64,000 bases of DNA from Gymnorhina tibicen. Lineage: Eukaryota; Chordata; Aves; Passeriformes; Artamidae. Under the pieces are notes generated by a model. That model was given only the letters and a program-made list of their open reading frames with translations, had not been told where the DNA came from and made no database searches. The stretch lies in NCBI GenBank assembly GCA_013399875.1, contig VXAZ01009672.1, positions 1,054,001 through 1,118,000 on the forward strand, written 5' to 3'. A program made the position numbers and the translations under genes. The stretch's first letter is position 1. Each line of letters begins with the position of its first letter. Of this stretch, positions 12,401-27,400 are shown one piece after another.

Positions 12401-15400
12401 AGACCTCTGATTTGCCGATTTGGTTTCCAGTTGGATGAAAATAATCAGTGTGCTGGTAAGCAGTAGAAATCTTTCTTCTATATTTTCATTTATATTAAAG
12501 CTTGTCTGACATTGAAGAAACAATTGTCTTGCAGTTGTCCTTCAGTTATTGCAGCAGTCAAGCCCAGTATTTTGAAGTACAATTTTTTTAAGGATATGAG
12601 CTGTATGTTTCATATCATCATTATTCAGTGCAAACTAAGATATGATTCAGTCCTATTATTTAATCAGGAAAGCCACTTTCATGAAAGAAGTAATGTTTTT
12701 GTGAAATAAACAACCACCTGATGGCAGCTGATTTGTCAAAAGCATGCCTTTTATGCTTATGATTCTGCCCATGAGAGAGAAGGTGGCCCTTCATTTGAAG
12801 TGTTAGGTGTGGCCTGGGGAAACTTCATTTATCTCTTGGCTGTATGTGAGCTCTCTGACAAGAAAAAAAGCCCAAACCAGAGAAGCCATGAGCTTTCAAC
12901 AGAGATTTTTGCCTCTCTGTAGACTAAGGAACAGCATTTACTTCAAAAATGCTGCAGAAAAACACAAAAGCTAAAACTGACTCGTCTTTTGGGCTTATTC
13001 TGCCCTATTGTCTGAAATTTCTGGCAAGACTTGGTTGCAGATGATGCACTTTCTTTGTTTCCCTACTGAGGAGACCACAAGAGCTTCACAGGAGCTTTGA
13101 AAGTCTAGAGTTAAATTCAGCTACCTTGGGACACATTTTCTGTATTTGAATCATTGTCCTTTCCAAGGTGGGAAAAACGTATTTTCTAACAGCACTCATA
13201 GTAATACTGACTGGAAAATTAAAAAAAAAAAAAAAGAAAAGAAAAATCATAAAACCTGGGGTTTTTAATTGTGAGATAACTGAAGAATTTGCTTGCAAAA
13301 TAAGAATTTTTTACTATCTGGTCCTTTGAAAATTACCTCTAGTCCTTTTCATCTTAGCAAATCGATCAGCCTGTTATTTTATCTACTGCTTTGTAGATTT
13401 CCAGGAGTGTTTTCATTTTGATCACTTTGCTGTAGATGATTCAGGAAATGGGGTAGTTAGTAGAGAAGAAGTGCTGAAATGAAAGTGGAAACGAAACCTC
13501 TGAATTATACTGTCTGGTCTGCTCCATGCAAACCAGAATAATCAAAACAGGTGGATTCAGGAAACTTTTACAGTGAACTTTTCAGCCTCTAAAGGGCACA
13601 TATGTTCCTATCCATGCTGGCAGAAATGGGAGGACTAATACTTTTTTCAGCCAGAGCTGTTCACTTCTGTCATTTTACTTTTCAAATATGTGGGCTTTAA
13701 TTGTAAAGAAAGTTTGGTGATGAGAGACATTAACAAGAACACATGGGAAAGGACAGGCTGTCATTTGAGTACCACAGCAAGCTGGAAACAGTTTTTGAAA
13801 CTGTACATTAGATTTGAATTGGGGCAGATGATGTGCTAAAGGAAGGAAAACAAAACTAAAAGAAAACAAGACCTGTCAGGGGTCTCTGTTGAGGTTAGAT
13901 TTCATTTTTTATTTAGTGGAATTCTCTGGAGACATTCACTGTCTTGATGCAGTATTTATTGTTGTATCTGTGTGCCTTTTGTATCTGTGTGCCCTAGGAT
14001 GGAAAGTGTGGTCACCAAAGGGAGTGATTCAGTCCATGTCTCACTGTGGTGATCATAGAAAGGCCTGATCCCATTTCCAAGATTCCTGGAGCAGTTAACA
14101 GGGTTATGTGCAGTTCCATGCTTGAAGTCCTTGGAGGCAAGACACTAGTAAACCTTGACAGAGTCCACAGGAGCAATCAAAATTTTACTCAGGTCATTCA
14201 AGAAAGTCTGAACCACAGGAATCATGGCATCCATAAGCCAGTTATAAGCACCACTCATGTTAATGGTTTTTCAGTTGCTCTGTGCATACCTCCTTGTCCA
14301 TCTTCAATATGCTCTTAGGATACAAATCACTTCAAGGGCTAATTTTGTGGTGGAATGGTTGAAAAGAGTGAACTAGAAGTTATTTTACCCAGTATCTGAG
14401 CCACTCTGTAACTTACAGTTTTGTTGTGCTGGTGTTCAGACACCACCCTCCAGCACCTTCTTTCCAAATAAAATTAGGTATTTCCATTAGAGACAATGAG
14501 ATTTTCAGCTATTGACTGCAGGGGAACCAGAGTTCTTCTCATGAGATTGTGTCTGAGCAATCTGCAGATTTTAACAGAGTACACATTTTTGTCTGGTCAG
14601 ATAAGGGGTTATAGATCACGGTCACATTTTCTACCACTAGGACAACAGAAATCTTTACTTTCACTTTGAATTTCAGTCAAAATAGCTTATTAAATACGGG
14701 AACATTTTCTGGGAGATTGGGAGATTTGCAGCCTCAGCTTTGAAGCACTGAGGTTGTTCAAGAGAATTCCAAAGTGAAACAGGACAAAAATTTGATCTGA
14801 AAGCTGTGTGAGTTTTAACAAGCTCTTTCTTTTTTTTTTCCTGCCTCTCCACAAAATGTAGGGAGTCTGCAAGAAGGTCGTTCTGTCCCCATCTGGCACC
14901 TGGCCTGCCTGCCGAGGCCCCACATTCCTTGGCTCTCAAGGGAATGTGTACCCCTGGTTGTTCACATAACATTCCCCCTCATAGGACTGATATGTTTCAT
15001 TGCAGCAAAAAAAAGAAATATAATCCATTCTTCTCCCTTTCAAGCTTTTTGGCCTCATCCTTTCTGGCATGGATGGTCATAGGCAGTGGTGAGGTGTCCA
15101 TGATTGTTCCCTATCCTGGTCACCACTCAGTCTTGCCAAGATTCTTTCATCTCCAGATCTGTCCTTTGTGAAAACAAAACTTTTCCTGGCTCAAGTGCCT
15201 CTCAAAGACACCTGTCTGTGACAACTTTGCCCACTCCACTGTCCTCTGTGTGCTGCAGAAGTACCCATAGCCATTTGTGGTAGCAGACAGAGAAATGGTT
15301 TAATGATAATTACTTCTCAAGTCTTCTGTGGGTTTGATTCCTAATACATGGTATTTTTTACCCCTGGAGTTGCTGAGTGCTTTATATTTTGTATGTGTAA

Positions 15401-18400
15401 GTGTTTTGTGTTTTCAACAGCATAAAGTTTTTGTAAATCATTCCAAAGCAGGTTAGGAATGATTTATAACCATAATTAATGCTGGAATAAAAGACCACAT
15501 ACAGAAAAAAGCAAAGAACATCTAGTGCAAGAGCACTGCTCAAACTGTTTGTCTTCTAACGTTACTTCTCTATAAATACAGAAGGGGTTAGTCATAATAA
15601 TGACTTTTTGCTCAAGGAACTTGGTCTAGTAACTGTTGGCTCCAGTTTATTGGAGTTAAGGCCTGTGTTCTTGCATTATGCATTCATAGGCTGAGAGCTC
15701 CTTCCAGTTTCCTTTCACTCCACCTTGCTGTTTCCTGATTTACAATGATCTTCAAAACATGCCTCAAACACAGATCCTTCTGGGCATTGTGGAAAGAACT
15801 GTAGTGGGTGGGCTCTTATTATTGCTTTCCCTCCAATTAATGCAAACTCACAATGTGGGGAGATGATGGGGTTGGAGAGAGTTGAATAGAGAGATCAGAG
15901 AAAGCAGACCTCAGAGACAGAGAGGTGGATGTTAGGAAAAGTACAAGCATAAGGCAAGACAAGTATGACCTAGAGAGAGAGAGAAGGGAGGAGCGCAGAG
16001 AAGGTAATTATAAAAAAACCCTGTCATAATTGTTATTCTTAAAGCAAAAGGTAAAAAGAAGAAGGGAATTGAAGGATGCTGTCTCCAAGTGTAAGAGAGA
16101 ATTGCTTTTCATGCCCCATTTGTGCAGTAGTCATTGCTTCAGCTTTCCTCATTTCTCAAAGATTGGCAGGACCTCCTACATTCCCCACCTATGGGTCCCC
16201 AGTCCTACATTTGTGGAGTGAAACTCCTTCCTTCAAAAGATTACCTTTGCACAGATGGGTTTTAGATCATTACCGTTTATATTACAAGCATTCCTAAAAT
16301 CCACATCCAAGCCTGCAATTGTACTGCCCTGCCTTGTGCACAACCTCATTAAGAGCAGCCTATGTCTAGATGAGTTTTCAAGCAAAATGAAGGAACCAGA
16401 TGTGCCTGTGTGGGGAAAGGAGAGGGAAATTAAGAGACAGAGAAATGAAAGGAGGTGCCCAGGTCTTGCATCAGGCTCATGGCTGTGCTGGGATAGAGCC
16501 CAGAGTTCCTTATCCAGAGGCTTAGCCCCCAAGCCAGGCTGCCTCCTCTTAATGACTTTCCTAGTGACCTCTCTGGGCATACAGAAACAGGAGGAAGAAA
16601 AGTAGGGAAATGCAGCAAGGATATTATGCCTTAGAAGGGTTTGTAAAAATAATAAAGGAAAAACGAAATCCACTCCTGCCATTGCCTTTTTAAATCCTAT
16701 TTGGTTCAGCTCTGTGTCTTTCCCATTTCCTCTTGGTCTGTCAGGCAATCTCTTTTGCTGTTCCAGAGGGCCAGTTCCTGAAGGCTATGCATGATCCCTG
16801 TTAGGGAATGCCTGCCATCATGTCCAAATTAACCAGAAAAAGAAGGAAAGATTACATGAGGACAGGCTCTGCAAGAGGCTGAGCTCAGACTTCTGAAAGC
16901 ACATATAATTGTTGACAGCTCCTGATTAAATTAAGGGCCATGATATGTAACCTTTACTCATAGTATGGTTTTCCTGATGGGCTTTGTATGAGGAAATGTG
17001 AATTGAGACCTCATCCTGCTATAGCCACCATAGAAAAGTTGCCTCTGAAGCATCTCAAGAGGTTATAGTTGGTGGCTAAGGCTTGGGTTGGAGGAGTTTG
17101 TGTTCAGTTCCTGGCTTTGCCATAGATAAGCTTGCCATTCCTGGAGCCACCATCACTGGAAGTGTTCAAGAAACACCTGGACATGGCACTCAGTACCAGG
17201 GTCTAGGGGACAATGTAGTCAAAGGTTGGACTCAATGGTCTCAGAGATCTTTTCCAGACTAAATTATTCTGTGATTCTGTGCTAGGTATTTTGGGGCTAA
17301 AGTGAAATAATAATTCATTTTCAGGATTATACCAAGGATAATTTCACAAGGAGATGATAGGTGTTGGGTGACTTCCAGACAAGTATCATGTAAAGATACA
17401 CAGACAGGATAGAAAGGTGCAGTTTAATAATCCTACAACAGTAAAACTGAAGGTGAGACATGTGGAACTCAGTTATTTCTCCAGCTGTCCTGGTTCCAGC
17501 CAGGACAGGGTTCATTTTTTGCAGTAGCCAGGAGGGGGCACGGCCAGGACCCGGAGGTTATTCTATACTCCCTCATGTCATTGCCAGGGGCAGGCAAAGG
17601 GACTCAGTCTTCCAGGGAGAAGGGGTTCCTTCCAGCTGAGAAAATTCATCCAAGGTGGTTTATTGTCACAGGCTGCAGTAAGGATTTTTGCATGTGAATC
17701 ACTCTCTCTTTTGTACACTTTTGTCATTAATATTGTTGCTGTTACTGTTCATTTTCTTATCTCATTGCTGTTTCCAGTAAATTGTTCTTATTTCAACCTG
17801 TGATGCCTTTTGTGCCTCCAGTAGGAGTGGGGGAGGGGGAGCAGCTTAAGAGTTTTTTTGTGGGAAAACTAAATTGGAGAGTACCATTCCTAAGCCACAA
17901 CACCAGTGCACTAACCTGGCTGGAATTCAGTGGCCGCTTTTACCTATCTGCATAGATCAGAGGAGAGGGAAAGTCCAAGGCCTTTACCTATATCTCCAAT
18001 TTGATTCAGGAATATCTGTGCTACAAAAGCTTTAGCAGCTGTTCGGTCCTGCAGTTTTTCAATTATCTTCTACTTATGCTGTACTTGTTTCATGTTTTAG
18101 CACAATTCAAGATGGTTTATCCTTGGTTATTTAATGTGATGAGATTAGACAACCTAGGTAAAATAAACATGTAGAAAATACAAACTATATACATTAAGGT
18201 ACAAGACCATATGTCAGGAGAGTAATGAAAGAAGGATCATTAACATCCTGGAGCACAGACATACTTAACATAGTCCTGTCCCATTGGATAAACCCACATT
18301 GTACAGCTCCAGACAAATGTTAACTATAAATCTTCTAGATCCAGCCTCTGTGCTTCTGATCTGATGGCCTGATCTATTCACAATCCCAACAATCTTCATA

Positions 18401-21400
18401 AAGGTAATAATGAGTTGGCTATAAAAAAATCATGGGTTAAAAGGTACATCTCACAGATGAAAACACTCAGAGAAACACTCTGAGAAAACACTCAGAGCTC
18501 CTTCCTCCCTCAGGAAACCATTGCACCAGCACAGAGGATGGGCTGGGGCTGAGGAAAGGCAAGACTCATCCAGCCGCTAGAGTAGGGTCCATCAGTAGAG
18601 TCATTCCTACAGAAATTTGACCATCAGTAAAGGTATCCTGTCCTGCTTACCATGGGGAGTGAGGGTGGAAATGCTGTTTTTCACTGAAGTTAATCCATTT
18701 GTGGTAGAGAAGTCGGCCTGATAGAAAAAGCTGCTGTTTGTATCGATCTGTATCAAGGTAAACACAGCTTTCTGTGGCTTGGCTTGTTCCTGCTTTCATT
18801 CCTCCCTAAGTGCAGTGTGGGAGGAGTACAGTCTGATGGTTAAAGCACAGGCGAGTGCTTAATTTATTTGTGAAACTTCTACTACTAACAAGACATGAGT
18901 AGAATTGAACCAAGAAATATAACATGCAAGCCAAGAATGCTGGCATGTTATTAAGAAAACGGGCACTCTGTGCACTGGAATGAAAAATAGCAGGCTCCTG
19001 AGTATGGCAAAGTGTAACAGTAGGTGCCCATCATTCTGCATGTCAGTGCCTTTCAAGCACCACTCACTGACTGTGTTTATGTGTGATGGTGTGAGAAGTG
19101 AAAACAGAATAAATACAGCTACAGTATAGCCACAATTGAACTTGAATGAACTACAGTCATACTGGAGAGCTAACTGAGCAACAGCTGGAGACAAAAACAC
19201 TTAGGCCCATGATTACAGTCCCTATTGACTTTGGTGAAGATCTTAAAGCAGAAGTTCTTGCAGTAAATTTATTAGGTTTAAGTTAAGCTGTCTTGAACCT
19301 AACCATAAGTATCTTGTGGTCAGGGAGTCAGGTAACATATTTTTCTCCTGCTAAAATACTGATACCACGATAAGGTTTTCCTAGATTTTGTGACATTCCT
19401 TGACATTTTGAGGTCAGAATAGACAGGTGATCAGATCATCATCTTATGATTAAAAACTGTGACCACCAGGAGTGTTTGAATTTGCTTTCAACTTTACCTT
19501 GAGCTAAACTGATTCTGTCTGTGGAATTGTGCATCTGCTGTTTGGAAGTTTGTTGAGTTTGGAAGTTGATTAAAAGTTTTCTAGTTTCTTTTTTACTGAA
19601 CTGTGAGCCAGGAGGGAAGCATAGTGGCATACTGAGGGGGACAGCTGAATGAGAACAGGTCATTTTACAAAACATAATGGATTTGTGTGCAGAGAAGGGA
19701 CATAAGCACAGAAAGAACAGTGTCCAGGTCCTGTTAGATGTGCAGGTTACAGTCCAGACACAGGAAGGTTAAAATCTCTCTAGACCGAGACCTCTCTATT
19801 TCACGATGTGTTTCAATTTTCCCTCTTGCTTGGAATTGTATGATACTTTGCTATACAAAGCGGCAAGAACTCAGGAATCCCATCTCCCTTGAGATTTGCA
19901 GACTACAGAGGGAAAGGGTATGCAAGGAAAAGAGGTTTAACTGATACTCTGGTTTAATGGCCTCAGTTATGCTTGGTCTCTGAACGGGGGGGGGGTTATT
20001 GGTCACTGGGCTCTGAGCCAGACAACACACAGACTTCAGTTGTCACCAAGAGTTAGTTGGCAGGAGGTTATATCTGACTCAATTCAGAGGAGCAGTAATC
20101 GTGCCCAGCCTGCCACATCCTCTGTCATGTGCTGGCCAGGGCAGGGCTTGCACCCCTGCCATTAATCTCTGAATGATTCCTCAGACTCACTATTAACAGT
20201 GGTTTGATACGTGGGGCTTTGTTGCCGCCTTACCCTTATTATGTCTGACTTCCAGGGATTTCAGCAGTGCCAAATCAGTTAAAGCCACTATGTACCGATT
20301 AGCTCTGTCTGCTCTGGAGTACCTTTCATGAGCTTTCCTTTATGGAATAGCTGTCATGCATGACAGTCCCACCAACTAGACAATTCCAGGGCTTAAAAGA
20401 AAATCAAGTCACTTAACTGACTTGCTGGAAAATTGACAGGTGTCATGAGTACCCTTCCCCAATCTGTCAGGCTTGTTTTTCTCTCATTTTCCTATGAGAG
20501 ACACTTTGTCTACCTTCCTGTGCCATAATGTGCAGGGTTCAGTGTGTGATAGTCTCTCCTCACCTGGAAGGCTGATTTATTTTCAGTCCCCTCCATAGCA
20601 TCAGCACTCTGCTCAGGCCTATGTTAATTTTTGCATATATTTGCATCACCCACAATGCCTAGAGATGGCAGTGTTCTCAATGACTTAAAAGTCACTGTTT
20701 TTCTTGGCCTCTCCCTTATATTTTTTGGGTCAGTCTTGTTTCTTTTCATTTGGTTCCAGCCTTAAATTGGCCATGGTTATATGTCACAATATAGAAGTTA
20801 AGCCAAAATATATAGAAAATATGAATTCTCTCCTTTGCCAGTATAAATCAGCCAAATGGACCATATGTTTTGCCAGACTCTATAGGCAGTGATAATGTGC
20901 TGGCACTGCTCCTTTGTCTTGTCCCTAAAACACCAGACCCATGACAGAGCTGCCACACAGAACTAGAAGAGCTGCCTGATGTTGTGTGGAGTTTAACATG
21001 CTCTGACCCCTTCATCTGCCGGTTCTCTGCCTTCCCATTTTACTACTTCAATGATATGAGAGACTTTTTCAAAGAAAATAAAGCTACTACAAGACAAACA
21101 TGAGTTACAGGGCAAGTTGTTCCAGCATTCTGCCTCTTAGCTGGGATGTGCTGCCCATTGGGAATGACAAAATGTGCTGAAATCCATCTTCAGTTTTAAC
21201 ACCAGCAAAACCTTCTCTTCTTTCAACTGTAACTCATGGTTGCAGGTACTCTTGGGCATCTGAAAGTTTGAACATACAAACTCATAAGTCTGTCTGGAAA
21301 ATTTTCTTGTTTTTCCTGTGGATTAGCTCTACATCAGTAACAGGCCACTACAGTGAGAATAAATCTATTTGTATTCATGAAGCATTCAGATACTGAAAAT

Positions 21401-24400
21401 AAAATAAGTGCTTCAGCTAAACAGGGAGACCCTAGGAGAAGAGAGAGAGGAATGCACCATAAACTTGCAGGGTCTGAAAGAATCCACAGTCTACTGCTTG
21501 GTCTGAGACTGTGTTGTTTGTTTTGGGTTTCCTTTTGTTTTTTCCACAAAATAATTTTAATATCTGCTTTGTTATAATATTTTGAGCTTGTTTTTATTTT
21601 CTGTTTTTCTTTTCCTTTTTTGTTTGGTTTTTTTTGTTTGGTTGGTTGGTTGGTGGGGATTTTTTGTTGTTGTTGTTGTTGTTTTTTGGTTTTTGTAAAG
21701 TAAAATTCTTGTTTTCCATTCAGCCCCCTAAGTAAATGAAGCATTAACTTGTGACTCAGTAAATTCCTGCTTGGATCAAAGGCATTAACTGGTTTTGTGG
21801 TACAACCAACATATCTGCAGGTAACACTGAAGGGGAAAGTTGTATAAACATTAATACAGAAGTCTAGGAAAGCTGCAATTGTGGTCAGGAAATTAAGGGA
21901 CTGGAACCCAGCAGTAGGTGACTGGAACCCAGCAGTAGGTGAAAAGATGACCTAATACATGGTCATCTGGTGGAAGATGATCAATAGAAGGCAGTGATGT
22001 CAAGAGCAGTGTAGCTTTAGGCAGTTTCTGGCAGTGTTACTAAGGATTCTCATTCCAGAACAGAGAGCAAATAGTACTTCAGTATGTTCTGTTGAGAATG
22101 GCTCCAACCTACTGACATTAAGTGTAAGTACTTTACTACCAGATAAATGTAGATAAGTTTATGGAAATCTCAGTACAGAGCAGCAGCAACTTGGGGGCAT
22201 TATTGAGGCTGACTTTGATTAAAAGAATGAAGTGTATTGTAAAACTTAGGGTAAGATGACAGTAATTGGGACTGTAAATGACAGAGAAGCAGAATTTTGT
22301 ATGGTGGGTGGCACAGAAGAATGATTATTGCTGAATAGGGTATAATTTGCTGAAAGGAAGGAAAATTACTTTTAGACTGAACATAGTAAAGCCCTTTATG
22401 GCACTGCAGTGTATCAGGTTATACAAGAACACACTAGGTATGTTGTAGTGGAGGAATAGTACAAAATTCTAACAGTAGAATCATTTAAAAGCTGCCTGGA
22501 ACAATTTTTAGCAAGAAAGAGTCTCGCACAAGTTGGGGGTAGGATAGATGTTGTCAGGTGTAGGTTGCTGTACTTTTGAGTCCTTTGATGTATTTCCAGC
22601 TTCCAGTGTGCGCAGAGGCACAAAAGAAAACGGTATGCTTTATCTTACACTGCAGAGAAAAGTTCTTAGCATGGGTAAGAGCCTCCACCCATTAAACAGC
22701 ATTTATTGGCACTGTGGCTGAGCAACACAAAGCTGAGATAGCTTAAACGGGTAGCCTGACATCCCCTTTCCGAAGGAGGAATCTTGGAGCGGTGCAGAGT
22801 CCGTTTGCCAGACTGCCACTCCTTAATCCTGGAGCAGGAACCAGGCCAGGGAGAGGAGATGTGATCCGAAAGCCATAGCATGCTGCTCATTTCCTGCTAT
22901 TGCAAACTCTGTGGGGAATCCCAAACCCAGCACAGGCTGGACCAGCCTTGGGCCATGCTCATGTTCTTCAGAGGTAGACTGCAGCAATATATACAACACT
23001 CATTGCCAGCAAATCACTAAGCACTGCATCTGGAGCTTTATTTCAGAAGCAGATTGAAATTATTTTAATTAAAAGCAGGGCTGACTTTGTGATGGAATAG
23101 CCCAGAACTGTGCATTGACAGCTATCAGGTGATTTCATGCACTCATCCCAAAAGACTGTAGCATGCCAGCTTTAGAATGGAGGTGCTCTTCCCCACTAAA
23201 TCAGTGCTGTTTGAAGATACAGTTCTGTAAAACCTGTATTATGTTTTTCAGGTGGTATATTGCATTTTTGGGCAAAATTTGTTTTCATTAACATTTTCAA
23301 GACGTTTAACTAGTCAGATTAAAAGTGTAAGAGAACTTTAAGTGTAAAAGAGTGGTGTAAGAGAACTTTACAGGGTTACACATAAGACTTCAAACACTGC
23401 CCATGAATTTCATTGAAAGAAGTAAAAAGTTTATCTCCATGTTCCTCAGGCAATAAGCCCAAATACAGATTTGAGCCCAGAGAACTATGGCATAGGTGTG
23501 TCCTACACAGACTAGAGAATACCTCTAAAGGTAATGAGCAGCTGACAATTTGCAGTATATCCGTTAATAGCCCAGCAGGTCAGATGCATTCTGGAGCTGG
23601 TAACTGATGTATATCATCTAAAGATACAAAATACCATCACATGCTGCGCCACAAAAACCTCAAGCTGACATCTAGAAGCTTGGGACATGAAACTATTTCA
23701 GAACTACGTGATCCATCCATGGTTCATTTCCTTTGACCGGGGAGGGACATGAAATGCTGAACTAAGCACTGTCTGCAGTATCTGACTGGAGATGATTAGA
23801 AAGACTATGAATTGTAGAATGCTAATCATGCTAAGAATTTTCTGCTTCTGTCCTGGAGACTGTGCCTTCTAAAATGGACCTGCTCCCTTGCATGACTCAA
23901 TATGACCCGAGACCTTATGGCAATAAGGGGCTAATAAAAGAAAGTACTATGATAAAGAAACAAATGTAAATTAACTTTCCACTACAGCAGGCCCACATGA
24001 TGGAAAATTCACTGGGATGTGCCTTCTAGAGAGTAAATGCAGGAGTTTGCTCCAGGAATAATCACAGAGATTAAATGTTCCTGCTGGTTGGGAACATTGT
24101 CTCTTCTGTTTATTTATTTACTTTTCTTTTTTTTAATTACCTAAAGAGAACATGGGGTTTTTTTCAGGCCAGGCTACTTGGAAATGAACCATTTGGCTTG
24201 GGAATGCTCAGTGTGAACATGTGTCTTTCTGAGCTTTCATGGATAATGTGAGAGCTGGTGGGACTGCCTATGACACTGGTCCTGTGGCCAGTCCAGTGTT
24301 CAGCTTGTAGGGATAGTCAGGAATTTCTGAGTTCTGGTATAAGAAAGGTAGGCTTACCTTGAAGATCTGGGGACAAAAGTGTGCAGGTCTGTATGTGTGA

Positions 24401-27400
24401 GTAGCGCAGTCTGGTTCTGGGTTTGTACAGCATCCAGTGAAATAGTTCACTGACCTCAACAGTTGCTACCAAATCAAGCAGAGATTCACATTTTAAGTAT
24501 TTTCTCTTAAATACCTCCAGGGGAGAATTCCAAGTGCAGTCAATTTCTGTTGCCTGCACAGGCACCCAATTCTCCCAATCATTCTGGTTTCCTGGCATAA
24601 AAAAGACCTGGGCACACTGAAGGTTATGCAGCAAAGGACTGCTGTGGTGGCTAGAGGGTGGCAGCACATGTCATACAAGGAAGGGCTGAGAGAAGTGGAC
24701 TTACCCTGCCTTAAGAACATGAGGCTTATGAGGGAACTGTACTGCTTGCTGCCTTTCACTGTCTAATGTGAGTATGTAGAGCAGATGAAGCCAGATCCAC
24801 CTCAGAGGTGCATGTGGACAAGAATAGGCAAAAGCTGCAGCATGGGAAATTCTTATTAGTTGTAAGGAGAAATGTTATCACAGTGAAGGTAGTCAAACAC
24901 TGGAACAGAGGTTCAAAACCTTTGTAGCTAAAGGTTGTACCCTTGGAGAAATTCAAACCTCAACTGGAAAAGGCCCTGAGCAGCCTGACTGAATTGTCCC
25001 TGCTTTGAGTGGAGGCTGGGACCAGATGACTTACAGAAGTCAACTTCTACATGCCTTGTGCAATGGTTCTCAAACTGCAGTGGCTGAAGTGCAGTAGCCT
25101 GTGTCTGATACCAGTTCTAGCCTTTAATATATTGAAGGTCCCCATGAAATGAGATATTCTCTTTGTCACATAGACTATGAGTTTTAGCACTGATTTTAAA
25201 GTGCTGTAAGATCTTTGAATGGAGTGAGGTGCTTTTATATTTGCTTTGGAGGCTCTGTAGACCTGACCAGTTACATGTGACTCAAAACTCACATCACAAC
25301 CCCAGGGTCTGCAGGCAGTGAGAATTAGAAGGCCTTTTTAAGAAGGAGACCTTCAGATCTCTGCCCATGGCAGCAACTCTTGCCAACTGCTCCAGGAGAT
25401 GTCATGATTGACTAAAGAGAGTGTTATGCTTGGCACTAAGGGCTTTGGGGACCTTATCAGGGGAGAAAATTGTTTTTCATATTTCATCTGAGTTTCAAAT
25501 CCATCCATGTGTCAGCATGCTTTATAACAATCTCAAAAGCGCCACAAAGCCAATGTAATTCTTGTATAAATGTTAGGACCTTTTGGGCTCTTTTATAAGC
25601 AAGGAATGGGTAGTGGAAGAAAGCCAATGGAGAAGAAAAATCTCTGCAAATACTGGCTTCCAGGCTCAGACAGCTGTGTCCTCATTACTGTTAATAGCAA
25701 AGAGCTATGAATGTTGGGCAACATTCCCCTCTGAGTGTATACATAGCAAGCCATCTATTTATTTATTTCAGTGGTAGTGATCATTGGAAAATGCCTATAA
25801 CCCCTGCTCAAATAACTGGCTTTAACTCAGATCTGGCATTCACAGCTTTATAATGCTTGAACCACATTTTCTTGCAATGTTCCAAAAACTGCCGCCAGCC
25901 AACTGTGTTGCGAACCGTCCTGGATAAATGAAAACTGTGTGGATATGGGAGGTTTACTTTGTTCCAATTAGTGTGTGATGTGGATGTCTACTGGCAGTTT
26001 TCCTGCTCTCCTTACTCTCAGTTCATGGCTCCCTGGAAAAAGAGGTGTTTCAACTCAAAGGGCTTTTTCCCTCCTACTGTCTCTCTCTCTCTCTCCCCCT
26101 AACCCCATTCAGTTACCTTTAGGGCCTAAATTAAGACAGGATTTGTGACATTCTGATTTAGCAAGATCTCAAAGGAGATATGCTGAGCCTATAGAGGCAG
26201 AAAGTTATGTTTTGTTTAGCCCCAAGAACTGCCAGTTTTGAGCAAGACCATGACAGGTTCTAGATGATTGCAAAACTCACAGGCAGGACAAGATGTGAGG
26301 CTGAAATTGCATCAAAGAAAATTTCTAATAAAAGTTACCTAACATTTCCAGTAGTCCTGGCCCCCAATTAATAAATTGATGAATAATTAATATTTGATGA
26401 ATAATTAATATTAATAATTATTGATGAATAATAATAATTAATAAATAATTGACCTGTCAATTAATAAATCAGTTGAGATAAGGGCAGATCTTTTTCCTCT
26501 GTATTGATCCTGGAAAAAACAGAAGTATTGATCTGGATGGTCTTGACTGAATTTTTGCTCCATGAAACTGAAGATTCATTTCACTGAAAAACGGAAAAAA
26601 AAATCCTACATTTCTGGTAATTGTTTCTACTTTACTATATGAGCTTCCAGACATACATTCTGCAAGCCAGGCTCTTTTCCCTGGTTTTAATGGCTAGGTT
26701 GAGGGAATAAGGTGTTAGCCTCCTGGAGGAAGTCAAAGTGCCCAATGTGTATTTGACTCACACAGTTTCAAGTGACATGAGGCAGTCTACAGCCATGCCA
26801 CCTCCAGTTAGTGCCTTCTTTGAATCCAGTCCTTTACTGAATGAGATGCTGGTGATTATTGCTGAAGCTTTTGTGAGAGATCAGTTAGTGACAAATCTCA
26901 TACTACTATTCCAGTTTCCCATGATAGAGATCCCTTGTTGTCTTTTTTTCATGTATATTGAAGATTTCAAGTTATCCTGTGAGAGTGACTACTGCATTCA
27001 TACTGAATTATCTCTACGGGTATGTACGTATTGCACACCTAGAATCTCTCTTGTATTTTCAGTTGTTTGCACAACACGCTCGATGTTGCACATCCAAAGT
27101 GGCTGCATTTCAGCGGAAGGAGCAGCCCTCCAATAAAAGTTTGCTATAACCTGCAGGTGGATATTTGTATCCCTTTGTTTTCACTGTGGCTTTAATTTCT
27201 GGATCCATTTGGATCAATTTCTTCTGCCGTATTAAAAGTCGGACTGTTCTCTTCTTTACTAGTTATTGTGGTTTATTCACAGTCCCAGACCTCTCTAGCC
27301 TGCCAAAACACTTGGAAAAGGAGCTCTTAATGACTCAGTTAAAATGTACGGTCAAGAAGTTCACTTATTAGAGGAAATGTAAACTGACCACCAATTGGCT

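Noticed and set aside
16233..16748. The longest open frame in the window, 171 codons on the minus strand
   Set aside because: Lies inside intron 4, has no recognisable domain, overlaps an equally open plus-strand frame (16255-16605) and lacks splice or promoter context. Consistent with chance.
21334..21744. 136-codon minus-strand frame with poly-Gln and Lys/Pro-rich sequence
   Set aside because: The Gln run is the translation of the (TTG)n and T-rich low-complexity tract.
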